A program made the translations under genes and the position numbers. A stretch of 64,000 bases of DNA, from the NCBI GenBank assembly GCA_013397795.1, contig VZTJ01001765.1, forward strand, positions 1 through 64,000, in the 5' to 3' direction. The notes beneath the pieces are model-generated. The model had not been told where the DNA came from and searched no databases. It saw only the letters and a list, made by a program, of their open reading frames with translations. This DNA comes from Orthonyx spaldingii. Taxonomy: Eukaryota; Chordata; Aves; Passeriformes; Orthonychidae. How positions within the stretch are numbered: position 1 is the first letter of the stretch; the number at the start of each line of letters is the position of its first letter. This document shows positions 18,904-29,545 of the stretch, one piece after another.

Positions 18904-21900
18904 GTGAGTGTCCGCCGGGACGGGCCGGGCCGGGGGAGCGCTGAGGGGGGAGCGCAGGGGCTCCGTGTCGTGCTCGGGGCGGCGGGAGCGGCGGCGCTCG
19001 GGGCTCCTCGCCGGGGTTCGGCGCTGGCAGTCGTTTCTCCGGTTGCGTGCGCGCTGCGCCGGCGAGCGGGGCTCCCCCGGTTCTGCCGCTGAGCAGCTGT
19101 GGGCCACTGGCCCGAAACTTCAGCTTCTGCTCGCAGGCTCCAGATCAGCTCTGCCAGCCCTCAGAGGGCCGTGGCAGGGCTGCCGGGTGCGGTGTTTAAA
19201 ATCATGTGATTACGCAAACCTTACTTAAAAAAGAACTATTTGTAGAATGTATGTGTAGGAAAAATGGACAGATGGAACCAAAGCTTCCCTTAACTTTGCA
19301 ACAGACGATACTGCTGGACGAGTGGTTGGCCATAAAGTGTTAAGAAGAAGGAAGTAAAGTGCTCCCAGTGTAGTGGACAGTCATGTAATTTTCCAGATCC
19401 AGACAGCAAACTATTTGTCATGAAATCAGATGTCTCCTGAGAAGGCTTAGAAAGCTGCCAACATTGAAACAAGCACAAACAATTGAATAAAATTGCTGTT
19501 TTAATAATGTTAAGTTTCTCTTCAGAACCCTCCAGGACAGACAGACTTTGCTTTAAGGTGAAAGGCTGTTTCAAATGTTCTTGCATAAAAGTGGGTTGAT
19601 GCCTGCACATAATCTCTATAATAAAAAGGATGCCTTGCAGGATAGAAGACTTCAAACATAAAATAGTAATGATTCACTCTGTATGAGCCCTGGACATATA
19701 AAGTAACAGTGTATGTGGAAAGAGTAACACATTACATGGTAAAGGTTCTGCTTTGAAATTTAGTTTAGAAATAAACTATTGCATACACAGAAATGAATTA
19801 TTGCATACACTAAGTCATCTGGTCTCACTCCTGCTCTTTGGTAGTGCTCTTTTCATTCAGTTTAGGTGTCCAAGGAGGGGGCACTTCAATCACTTTTGAA
19901 AAGTGTCTGGTTTTGTGGGGTGATGTGTCACTGTGGCATAAAGGTGGTCATGTACAGAGGCCTAATATTTACAAGCCCAATTTCAAACGAGGTGATAGAC
20001 AATAATATGGGTGGTGTTCCCAAAGGAATATAAGTTAGAGTGGCAAAATAAAAATTACCTGTGTGTGCAAGAATTAATTTTGTTAACTGACAGAAAAAGA
20101 TTTCACAAAGTTTGCGTTTTATCTTGGTTTGGGGGGTTTTTTATTGTTATAAAGTGGCTTGCTGGTATGAGCCTTTTGTGTGCTGAATATCTTCAGTTCC
20201 AGAAGCTGCTGTCTCCTTGAGAATAAACAAGACTTTGTTTATTGCACTCTCAGAGCAAGTGAGATCTTGCTTGAACTGGAAGGCCAGCCAGTCTCTGGCA
20301 TGTAGTGAAGAGAGCAAACAAGTTAGTTCAAGGTGATGATAGACACCTGCTTGTTGGGAAAATAAAGTTGCCTTTCTACTCTGATTTTTTTTTAAATCAT
20401 AAACATTCATAAAGTATTCATGGTTTTCAGTTACACATATTTGTTAGATGTTAATGAAGCTATTCTCATCACATGCCAGTAGATGTGGCCAGTAATGGAT
20501 TCCACTGTGTAGATAGAATCTTAGTTATACTTACTTTTTCCAAGGTCAGAGAGGAAGTGTGTAAGGACTCAACTTGAGTGTTGTCCTTTGTGCACAGTGG
20601 CTGCATGTAGAAAGTAGTACAGTTCCTAATTTCATACACAAAACCTGTAAGTGTGCTACTGGAAGTAAAGGGTATACAAAACTACAGCTAACTCACTAAT
20701 ACCCCCTTTAAATTGTTGCTGCTTTTGATTGTCTTTAATAGCTTGTAAATCTCCTAAGCAGGATATGAAGATATGGAAAACCAGAATGTACAACTGCTGT
20801 ATCTTCTTGCTCCATAAAATTAGAATGCAGCATCAACAGTTCTGATCACATGAAGCTGCTGTGTTGCCTGATATTGAGAAGATGACATAGCAGTAAAGAA
20901 CTTAAAAGCAATACTAATGTCACAGTGACAGTGGGTATTTGGGGTGGTTTGATTTCTGGTACTTGTAAGTCATGAAGAAAAATGAACACTCTTATTTCCT
21001 ATTATGGAAGTATTGAAAAATGTCGTGTCAATTTTCCATGAGCTTTGACTTCACAGACTTGTAGTTCTCACTGATGATGGAGATAAATATAAATTCTCTT
21101 GATTTTAAATGGGAATCTAAAATTCTGTCCTGAAGTGGCCATCTTGTTTTACTGCAATGGTGTTTCTCAGTTGCTGCATGATTTCAGTCATATGCATGTC
21201 AGAAAACTTTGCATAAGTTTTTTTTCCTAATCCCTTCAGATGATGCAGGATGTTTTTTCTTTATTCTTCTGCTTACCAGGGCTCAGACCATCATGAAGGC
21301 TCGTTTGAAAGGAGCCCAAACAGGTCGTAACCTCTTGAAAAAAAAATCTGATGCTTTGACGCTTCGATTCAGGCAGATCCTTAAGAAAATTATTGAGGTA
21401 GGTAGATGAGAATTTTCCTTTGTTTGGCTCACTTTACTTGAAGTCTCTGTTCTGTCCGCTGTGCATTCTTGTTCTGCTAACTTCGTTACATAGGCTGGAA
21501 TATAGGACAACTTTCTGGATAACCTGGTTTTTGTAAGTGAGAATACTGAGTACACATGAGCAGAATTATGTTTTGTTGGCTGCAATGATGCAGAAACTTG
21601 GAAGAGTTAATATCCTTCACCTCTTTCCAGACAGTCTTAGCCTCTGCTTTCTTTTGTGTCCCAAGTTCCCTCTCATCTCTTCTATATCACAGAGAATTTG
21701 CTGTGATGCTGCCAAATATTTTAGGAATGGTATTAACATGTCCTGTAGCCCCATTTTTGTTGCTTTATCTGGCTTGAGAGGATACTGCAGATCTATAATG
21801 TTTCCTGCACGACTAGGTACACTAGCAAGCAGAAGTTTTGTCCAGATGGATCTTGTTCGTTTATGAAGAAACAGACTCCTGCTTCTTTCTTTGCAACATG

Positions 21901-24900
21901 GATGACAAATCTGAAATAGTCAGGAGAGCCTAATATGTGTTGTTCTGTTCTGCCATCTCAGATGGGTTTAGTTGTCCTGTTTTAGCTGCAACTGCTGCAG
22001 TGTCCATGGTGAGCAGTGGTCCTTTGTTGCCACGCTGTAGACAAGCTCTGCTCACTCTGTGTCCTTGTTGCCTACAGATTGTCTAACACGCAAAGGCTGG
22101 TGTCTCTCAAGAGCATTTTTTTTAGCTACAAGGGCTGCAAATCTGTAAAAACTCAGAAAAAACAGAGTGGGAGTAGAGTGCAGCTCCACAAAGCTGCATA
22201 CATTTGTATGTTGAAAAACAACTTCAGCTGTCTCATAGGATTCCATAGAATGTGAAAGAGCATTTTCCTGCTGAGCCACTTTATTGTTGTGATTTAGTCC
22301 CCATGTAATAGAACTTTATGATTATTACGAGAAACAAGTCTTTCTCTGTTTCTATGAGTTCTACACTGTGAAACAGCTGAAATATTTCCCTTTTTTTGCC
22401 AGTCACCTGGGAATTACAATTTCCAGTGTGAAAGTAAGCTATGGATATAGGACTTTCTCACTCTCTTCAATTTTTCATTCTTCTCTCTATGCTGCTAGTT
22501 ATTTATCCTGGAAAAGGAGTAACAATGTCCCTTGTATTTGCTGCCTTTTTTTTTTATTTTAACAGACTAAGATGCTGATGGGTGAGGTGATGCGAGAAGC
22601 TGCCTTTTCACTTGCTGAGGCAAAGTTCACAGCAGGAGATTTCAGGTGAGGATTGCTGGGCTTACATGAGGATGTCCTACCCATGGGAAAGAGCTATCAA
22701 CAAATTATTATCTTCTCTTTTGGAAAAGAAAGGTAAATTCCTAAAGGCACTTAAAAAAAAAAAGGTGACAGTGGACAGGATGAACTGAATTCTATTATGT
22801 AAAGGTTGGAGACACCACTGCAGGAAAGACAGAATTTGCATGATGAAAACATATACTCCATTGGAAGCTAAACAAAGTGAAAGATTAACAGAATATTCTT
22901 TTTGTCCTAGACCTTGATTTGAGAAGGTGTTGTTTTTTGCAGCTTGGAATCAAAAATGTAGGGAAGTGAGAATTTGTATCAGAGTATTGGACAATTTGTT
23001 AATTTGGTCTTTCTTGTGAATCTGAGGGACAGATGTAATGTGTGTTCTTTTCTGCCACTAAGTCACACAGTGATTTTACCAGTTGTTCTAATCTCCTACC
23101 TCACTGACCTTTGTCTTACTAGGGCTAGTGAGGACTGTATGGAAGAGGGGAAAAAAATCCTTTCCCCTCCAGCAGAATACTTTGATTGTATTTTAATAAA
23201 TTACAGTTCTGTCTAGGGTGTTTGTGTAATTCATTCAAGTGTGCACAGACCTTGTGGAATAAAGTTGGGGAAGTGTTAAAGATTCAGCTGATGGTAGCAC
23301 CAGCTAATGGGGAAGAGCCAAGTGATCAGACACAGCAGTAATCTGTGTGCTGCTGCTGAAAAGTCTTTTTGCCCTTTCATTTGGATATAGTGCTGTTTCC
23401 TGCCCTAACTAGTCACAGTGTTTAGCTATAAACAAGTCAGATTCCACCCTGTAAGTAAACTGGACTTCAGCAGAGTTGGGAGTTAGCTGTAGCAACCTGT
23501 TCTTGGAAGACCTTAAGTTACTTTAGAATGCTTCAAGATGAATTGTACAAGTTCAAGTTTGTTAATATGGTAGTTAGTGGGTAAACAAACTCATTAATGG
23601 TCTGAAAGAACAAATACTTAGAAACTAAAATGAACAAAATGTTGTGGCCTTAGTTTGCATTTAAAGCCTTGAAATTCCTTCACTTTCATTGTGAAAGAAA
23701 TCTCACAGTTTGGTTAGACTCAATGTTATTAAAATAGTTTGCCAGATAACTGGCTAGTTTTTTAGCTATGCTTTGTAAACTTGGTCTAAGACATTTTTAA
23801 AGTTACATTTCATAGACTCTGCATCTTTTTCAAACTTAGCTGGAAACCTATTTCTTTCAAAGCTTCCGCATTAGCTTTGAAGACTGTGCTTCGAATTGCA
23901 CAGAGAACTGAGCTGACAACACTTTCCAGGTCCTTGCAGCTATTTGATAACTGCTTCATCTTGTATATAATGATGAGTTAATGAACCACTTCAGCTTTCC
24001 TGATTAAGATGTATGTTTTCTTCCTTACAGTACCACTGTGATCCAAAATGTGAACAAAGCACAAGTCAAGATCAGAGCTAAAAAAGACAACGTAGCAGGT
24101 GACTCTTTTCCAGGCCATGAGTATTTCAACTCATAAGGGAATTGTGGGAGAAGACTTGGAAATAGTCAGGAATGTATCCAAACACTGTCTCCTTTTTCTT
24201 TCTCTAACAGTAGGAACACTTGTAATTTGTTGTTTTTTTCACATACAGCTTATGATTTTTGTATTTGGTTATTTACCTCTCATAAAATAAAATGAATGTT
24301 TGTAAACTGCAGTCCAGTTCTTGTGTCTTTGGACAAAGCATATCTTACATACAGCTTTACCGGAAAATAGATCATGAAATTAAGTCCCAGAGTTAAATAA
24401 ATTTCAAGCAATTGTCTATCCACAATTGTCTGTGAAGAGAACATGACAGATAAATCAGGATTGAATGATTAAAATATTCCTTAAGCAAAGGGAACATATT
24501 ACTAAACACAAACATAATAAAACTGAATAAACTGGAATATTTCCCTGAATTTTCCATGGATCTTGATCTCTGTGAGCTCAACACAATTCTGAAGTTCTAT
24601 ATTATAAGTTAGAACCAGCATGACTTAATCGTTCCAAGTGATACAGGAATATTTTGTAAACATTACACAATTAGAAGCAAATGGAGTAAAAGTGAGCTGT
24701 ATTTAATAAATCCATAACCTTTTATGTCTCTTACATGCATTTGTGTTCACTCTTGCCAGGTGTAACCTTGCCAGTTTTTGAGCATTACCAGGAAGGAGGG
24801 GACAGTAAGTAAAACCCAATTGTTTTGTGTCTTTATGTACTTACGGCTCTTCCATGCTCATACAGAAATACTTGTCATGTCTTGATGGTAAGTCAGTTTA

Positions 24901-27900
24901 CATCACAGGCATAGGGGTACTTACTTCCTTTGATGCTTTGTCCTGGTCCTGGGACATGGAGGGATTATTAACGACTGTAATAGATTCTGCTTTTCTATAT
25001 CAGTGAGTTTTTCAGGTGAGGAGAAGACTTCTTGTATTTCCAGATTTTGAGACTGCTAAGTCTTACTAGGGACATGCACAACAGAAACCACTATAAAGAC
25101 AATTTGTTAATGGGAAAAGGCTTTAGCTTCTCACTTGATGAGCTCTTTATATCCCTGTAATGTGTAAAGTATTAGTTTTTATCTAGTAAGGAAACACTAT
25201 AGTAGCAATAGTAACAATTTTTTTTTTCAGGCTATGAGCTGACTGGCTTGGCCAGAGGTGGAGAACAGCTGGCTAAGCTTAAGAGAAACTATGCCAAAGC
25301 CGTGGAGCTGCTTGTGGAACTGGCCTCGTTACAGGTTGGTGGGAGTTAATAAAGAACGGGATCATTGGTTTCTCACTTTTCTGAAATGAAAGTACCATCT
25401 CTCAGTACTTGTAGCTTAATCTAGTCCCAGTGCTGTACAAAGCTGCAAACCTCCATATTACTGCTTCAGAGAAATCCGTATTCCTTAATGCTAAAAGAAG
25501 CTTTTTTGGAGAGTTGGTATTTGTAACTGCTCATGTGCAGTATTCAGCGTGCTAGTGACATTAGTAGAAAACATTCTGCTTCTATCAAGGACATAGTTTG
25601 TATAAAGCTACATTATAGTTTTGGCTTTCAAGTGCTATTTGGTCTTGTGTACAGAATTGATGGAGGTGTTGAATCTGTCTTGTTATGTATTAATTATTTA
25701 ATCCCATTCCTCCAGACGTCCTTCATTACTTTGGATGAAGCCATTAAAATAACAAACAGACGTGTGAATGCAATTGAACATGGTGAGTATTTTTCCATTT
25801 GGGATGCATAACATTTTTCTGTCTCCATGCAAGATGAGGAACAGGGTCAAGGAAGCCACTCTTCTCTTTCTTGTTAGTAGAATTTCTCACCAGTTCAAGA
25901 ATGCTTTCTAGAGAGCATTACAATTAAGCGTATTGCAAGAAAGAAAAAAATTAAAAGCCCAGTGAAATGGACTGGAGGACATAGAGATAAATAGGCAAAC
26001 ATGGGAAAGTAATCAGGAAATTGTATTGAGAACCTACAGGACAAAAGTTTTACAAACATTCTGGAGCCTCTGCTAGTGACTTTGCCTTAACACATGGAAA
26101 CATCCTATCTTTTGCTTCTAGTCAACAGGCTTGACCAGTTAAGATGTTCCAATAGCTTGCATAATAAACTTCAAATAGCTAAAATATGTTTAAATCACTC
26201 TAATAAACTTTAAAACTGTAATAGTGGTGCCCAATGGAGAGGCTGGTGACTTTTTGGTTTTGGATGGAACAGTCGTAATGTCAAAACCCTGGTATATTTC
26301 TTTGATCTGAATCCTTTATCCGTCATGTTCTTATTTGTTGTTTCTTGCCATTTCTTTAGTACTACTACAATCCCAGTATTGGCTGTGATTCCTTTTGCTG
26401 CAGTCCAGAGTGCTTTGATTGTTTCAAGTTGCTTTCTGAGTTTTGATGTCCTGAACTTAATCATTTTTGCATGTACACAATAATGTATTTCAGTCCATAT
26501 TTCCAAATCATCTTTTTCAGCAGTTTTTCGTATACATGTTCTTGGAACATGCAGGCCTTAACTGCAGCTTATCACTGAGAATTTGACTTAGAAAATGTTT
26601 TCTCTGCACCCTTCCACATAATTTTGGTAGTGCTGATAACAGGTTTCTTCTTTCAACAAATGGTTCTGACACAGAGCTTTCCCAGTTCGGTGTTAAAGCT
26701 GTGTTTAATGTCTTATCTGTTCTCTTGTGATTGTGTTGTATTTGAATATTTGTTTTCACGATGGCCTTTTTAAATGGAGATAATTCTGAGTAATGGTGCT
26801 ATACTGAACAGAAGTTTCTGAAACAACGTGATAGAAGAACATAGTTTTAATTCAACTGTTCACCATTTCTCAGGATTTTAAAAAATTTTGTGTACTTGTC
26901 CATCAGAAAATAGTATGATCTTCCATGAAAGACATAAATTTCCCCTAGCCAAAAGAATTACTAGATTGACTCCAAACAACATCTGTGCACTACATTAGAT
27001 AACTTCGTGGCTAATGTAACAGCAGTCCCAACAACTTCCTTATTTATATATTTTTTAGTGATTATTCCCAGGATTGAGCGTACTCTTTCTTATATCATCA
27101 CAGAACTGGATGAACGAGAACGAGAGGAATTCTACAGGTAAAGATCAAAAAACCAGACTGGTCTCTTCCTAAAATAGACCATTCCTCAGAAGGAAATTAG
27201 GAGAACTATTCACCAAATCTAGCAGCACACATTGTTAAACGTGACCTCATACTTACTGCACATTGAGGTTCCAGAGCTGGGCACTCAGAGCTCACCAATT
27301 ACTTGTCTGAAAGTTATAAATGAATCCCTTCCATTAAATTGTACATAGCTGTCATCATTCTTCCAGAGGGAATGATGTGACACAGTACACTGAAGTGTTC
27401 TACTCTAAGAACACCTTTGCCAATAAAGTCAATGTTGTGGGCTACCTGAAACAAAAATGTCAAACCTGAAATAAATGAAAGAGAAATAAACTTGCTTAAA
27501 GACAAGCAGAGTAGTATAATGCAGTATTTAGGGCCAAGAATATAATTTATAGTTTGGTTAAGTTTTTTAATTGCAGCAGCTAGCAATAAAAGCTTTTTAT
27601 TTTTGCCATTTTGCCAAATTTAGTATTTGTTACAGAATTTTTGTTTCTTGTGGAACTTTTCCAGGCAGCTTTATCAAATCCAAGTTGTATGGCATCTTAG
27701 CTGCTAACCTCTTCTATGAAAACATATTTGTTTCACAGATAAAGCTGCATTTCTCTTCACAGGCTAAAGAAGATCCAGGAAAAGAAAAAAGTCTTGAAAG
27801 AAAAATCTGATCAAGAACGGGAGCTGCGGAGAGCTGCTGGTGGGGAAAGTGAGCCAGCCAATCTCTTAGCAGAAGAGAAGGATGAAGATCTTCTCTTTGA

Positions 27901-27904
27901 GTAA
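18863..27904 (+). CDS. ATP6V1D: V-type proton ATPase subunit D (9 coding exons)
   Basis: Subunit D forms, with F, the central rotor stalk of the V1 sector. It couples ATP hydrolysis by A3B3 to proton pumping through V0 in lysosomes, endosomes and other acidic compartments. Joining 18863-18903, 21280-21397, 22566-22645, 24031-24098, 24760-24804, 25231-25334, 25716-25782, 27059-27137 and 27763-27904 gives 744 nt: 247 codons plus TAA, equal to human. All introns are GT-AG. Recognisable segments are an N-terminal IEIFPSRM, the helix MKARLKGAQTGRNLLKKKSD, the central ELTGLARGGEQLAKLKRNYA, and the C-terminal helix IIPRIERTLSYIITELDERE followed by a charged tail ending KDEDLLFE. The ATG sits in a good GCAGCCATG context. 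It is divergent from EIF2S1 and convergent with PALS1. Confidence 0.98.
21280..21397 (+). CDS. ATP6V1D: ATP6V1D exon 2 (residues 14-53)
   Basis: Encodes AQTIMKARLKGAQTGRNLLK followed by KKSDALTLRFRQILKKIIE. Acceptor TTACCAG, donor GTAGGT. This is the N-terminal coiled-coil helix of the rotor. Confidence 0.97.
22566..22645 (+). CDS. ATP6V1D: ATP6V1D exon 3 (residues 54-80)
   Basis: Encodes TKMLMGEVMREAAFSLAEAK and FTAGDF. The acceptor is a T-rich tract followed by AACAG; the donor is GTGAGG. Confidence 0.97.
24031..24098 (+). CDS. ATP6V1D: ATP6V1D exon 4 (residues 80-103)
   Basis: Encodes TTVIQNVNKAQVKIRAKKDN and VA. Acceptor TTCCTTACAG, donor GTGACT. Confidence 0.96.
24760..24804 (+). CDS. 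ATP6V1D: ATP6V1D exon 5 (residues 103-118)
   Basis: A 45-base exon encoding GVTLPVFEHYQEGGD. Acceptor CTTGCCAG, donor GTAAGT. Both flanking codons are split. Confidence 0.96.
25231..25334 (+). CDS. ATP6V1D: ATP6V1D exon 6 (residues 118-152)
   Basis: Encodes YELTGLARGGEQLAKLKRNY, then AKAVELLVELASLQ. The acceptor is a run of T then CAG; the donor is GTTGGT. Confidence 0.97.
25716..25782 (+). CDS. ATP6V1D: ATP6V1D exon 7 (residues 153-175)
   Basis: Encodes TSFITLDEAIKITNRRVNAI and EH. Acceptor CCTCCAG, donor GTGAGT. Confidence 0.97.
27059..27137 (+). CDS. ATP6V1D: ATP6V1D exon 8 (residues 175-201)
   Basis: Encodes VIIPRIERTLSYIITELDER and EREEFY. Acceptor TTTTTTAG, donor GTAAAG. This is the C-terminal coiled-coil helix. 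Confidence 0.97.
27763..27904 (+). CDS. ATP6V1D: ATP6V1D last coding exon (residues 201-247)
   Basis: Encodes LKKIQEKKKVLKEKSDQERE and the tail ending ANLLAEEKDEDLLFE, then TAA at 27902-27904. The acceptor is TCTTCACAG. The lysine/glutamate-rich segment before the tail is the part that differs most from the human protein as recalled. Confidence 0.97.
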
Positions 27905-28640
27905 CCCTGCACAGTTGTTGTATATGGAGCAGGGGACCCAAGATACAGAATGTCCAGTTGCAATATAATTCAAGACGTTGCCTCCAAGATACTTACGTGG
28001 CTTCTCATTTGGTGTCCAAGTCTTGAGTTGAATGGATTGTGGATTTCTCCCGGGAGATTAGAAATCTGGGAACTTGACTTACAGCATAGGAGGAAAAGCA
28101 GAAACGGATGCTTTACTATCAGGAAAGCTTCCTATTCCATTCCATTCCATTTATCTTCCAGCCTATTTCTTCACTTGGTAGGAATGACTGTTGATAGCTA
28201 TATTTTTTTGAAGGATGGCTCTGGATTTGCCTAATCAGATTTGTCTATTTGCTTCCCTTTCTAGTACAGGCAGAGAAAAATGTTACTTAGGGAAGAAGAT
28301 GCATGTCATGTTCTTTACTGCTGAACTATTAATGTTCAAGTTGCTTAAAGCCAGTGTTGGCACAGCTGAAGTCAAATGCCTGTAAAGGAAACTCTAGTTT
28401 TCTAACCTGTTCATGAAATCCACAGTCTTCTGTGATATATTTTCATTGCATGATTGTTACCATTGGCCTAAAATATCTACAGTTTTAATTAGAGGTTCTG
28501 CCAACTTGTGTACTGTCTGTGCTAGAAACAAGTGTAAATTTTACCTGTTAAAATACCTGGTGTCTGGCTCGAGTTGCTAGATGATGGCAGTCTTAAAAGC
28601 TTGTTGTGTTGATTTCAAAATAAAACCTCTGCTTCACCCC
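27905..28640 (+). other. ATP6V1D: ATP6V1D 3' UTR
   Basis: Non-coding sequence between the stop and a canonical AATAAA at 28619-28624. It includes a short run of ATTCC units near 28133-28149. The end is placed about 15 bases past the hexamer by inference. Confidence 0.75.
28619..28624 (+). terminator. poly(A) signal AATAAA of ATP6V1D
   Basis: Canonical hexamer about 715 bases after the stop codon, and the only strong plus-strand candidate before the converging PALS1 3' end. Confidence 0.75.
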
Positions 28641-29545
28641 CTACTCCTGACTTGGAAACCACACTGAACACATCTCTTACAGCCTGTGCCCACATTTACT
28701 TAATCTTTACTGCTTTAAATGAGTAACCATGGAGAAGTGACTACCTCCTGCCAAAAGCACATAGAAACAACTATCTAGCTACACGTTGCTGCAAATCTTC
28801 ATGACTTCAGTAAGGCTGGCAAGCAAAGCAGGGTTGAATGTCCATCCTTCCTGTGATTCTCACATCCAAAGCTGATGAGCGGAGTCCAGGAGAGTGGCTG
28901 ATCAGCAGGCTGTCACTAAACCCTGCTCAGTTTGAAGGGCTATTTTCCTAAACACAGAAGCACAGAATCATTAGGTTGTAAAAGACCTATAAGATCTGAG
29001 TCCAGCCTTTGACCAATCACCACCTTGTCAGTCCATAGCACTACATGCTATGTCCAGTCACTCCTTGAACACATTAGTTGTGGTCTTTTTCTTGAAGACA
29101 TTGGTTTGCAATTAGCAAACTGAACACGCGCCCCAAAACTAAAGCTAGTTTATGGTTTCTAGTACAACAAGTCTCGTCTGTTCCAGGTAAGCATCTTGTT
29201 TTAAACATGATCCAGCACTTAACTGCAGATGCAGGGTAAGTGCAAGGAAATAAATTTCTATTAACACCTTTAAAACTAATCTTAGAATTGTATGAAGAAT
29301 AAGACCATTTCTTTTCTCTTGTGAAGCTGCAGACAGCACAGCTGAATAGTAAGTCCATAGTCTGTTGCAAGATACAGATCCAGCTTGAAAGAGACACTGT
29401 AGCTCTGCAGACCTGTTGTTGCCTCTCCCACAGGATGGATGGTGTCAGAAGGTGCACAGAGCATCCTGTAGGGCACTGATGGGTCACAGCATGTTTCACA
29501 CATTCAGCAAAGTGGCAGAAAGAAGACTCCCAAGAGCCACTACAA
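28641..29545. other. intergenic spacer between convergent ATP6V1D and PALS1
   Basis: About 0.9 kb separating the predicted 3' ends. It holds one CR1 fragment (28961-29072). I recognise no other feature here. Confidence 0.7.
28961..29072 (-). mobile_element. CR1 LINE 3'-end fragment
   Basis: The plus strand shows CACAGAATCATTAGGTTG, AAAGACCTATAAGATC, TCCAGCCTTTGACC and GTCACTCCTTGAACAC. These are in the order expected for the antisense of an avian CR1 3' end. The element is truncated after about 110 bases and diverged. Confidence 0.85.

Larger units (their letters stand above)
18904..27762 (+). other. ATP6V1D introns
   Basis: Eight introns: 18904-21279, 21398-22565, 22646-24030, 24099-24759, 24805-25230, 25335-25715, 25783-27058 and 27138-27762. 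The first 200 bases of intron 1 still belong to the CpG island; the rest is AT-rich. I see no convincing transposon or RNA gene in them. Confidence 0.8.

Noticed and set aside
21068..21140. C/D-box snoRNA-like pattern in ATP6V1D intron 1 (CTGATGATGG ... CCTGA)
   Set aside because: The terminal stem is only three to four pairs, no clear C'/D' boxes or guide segment was seen, and such motifs occur by chance.
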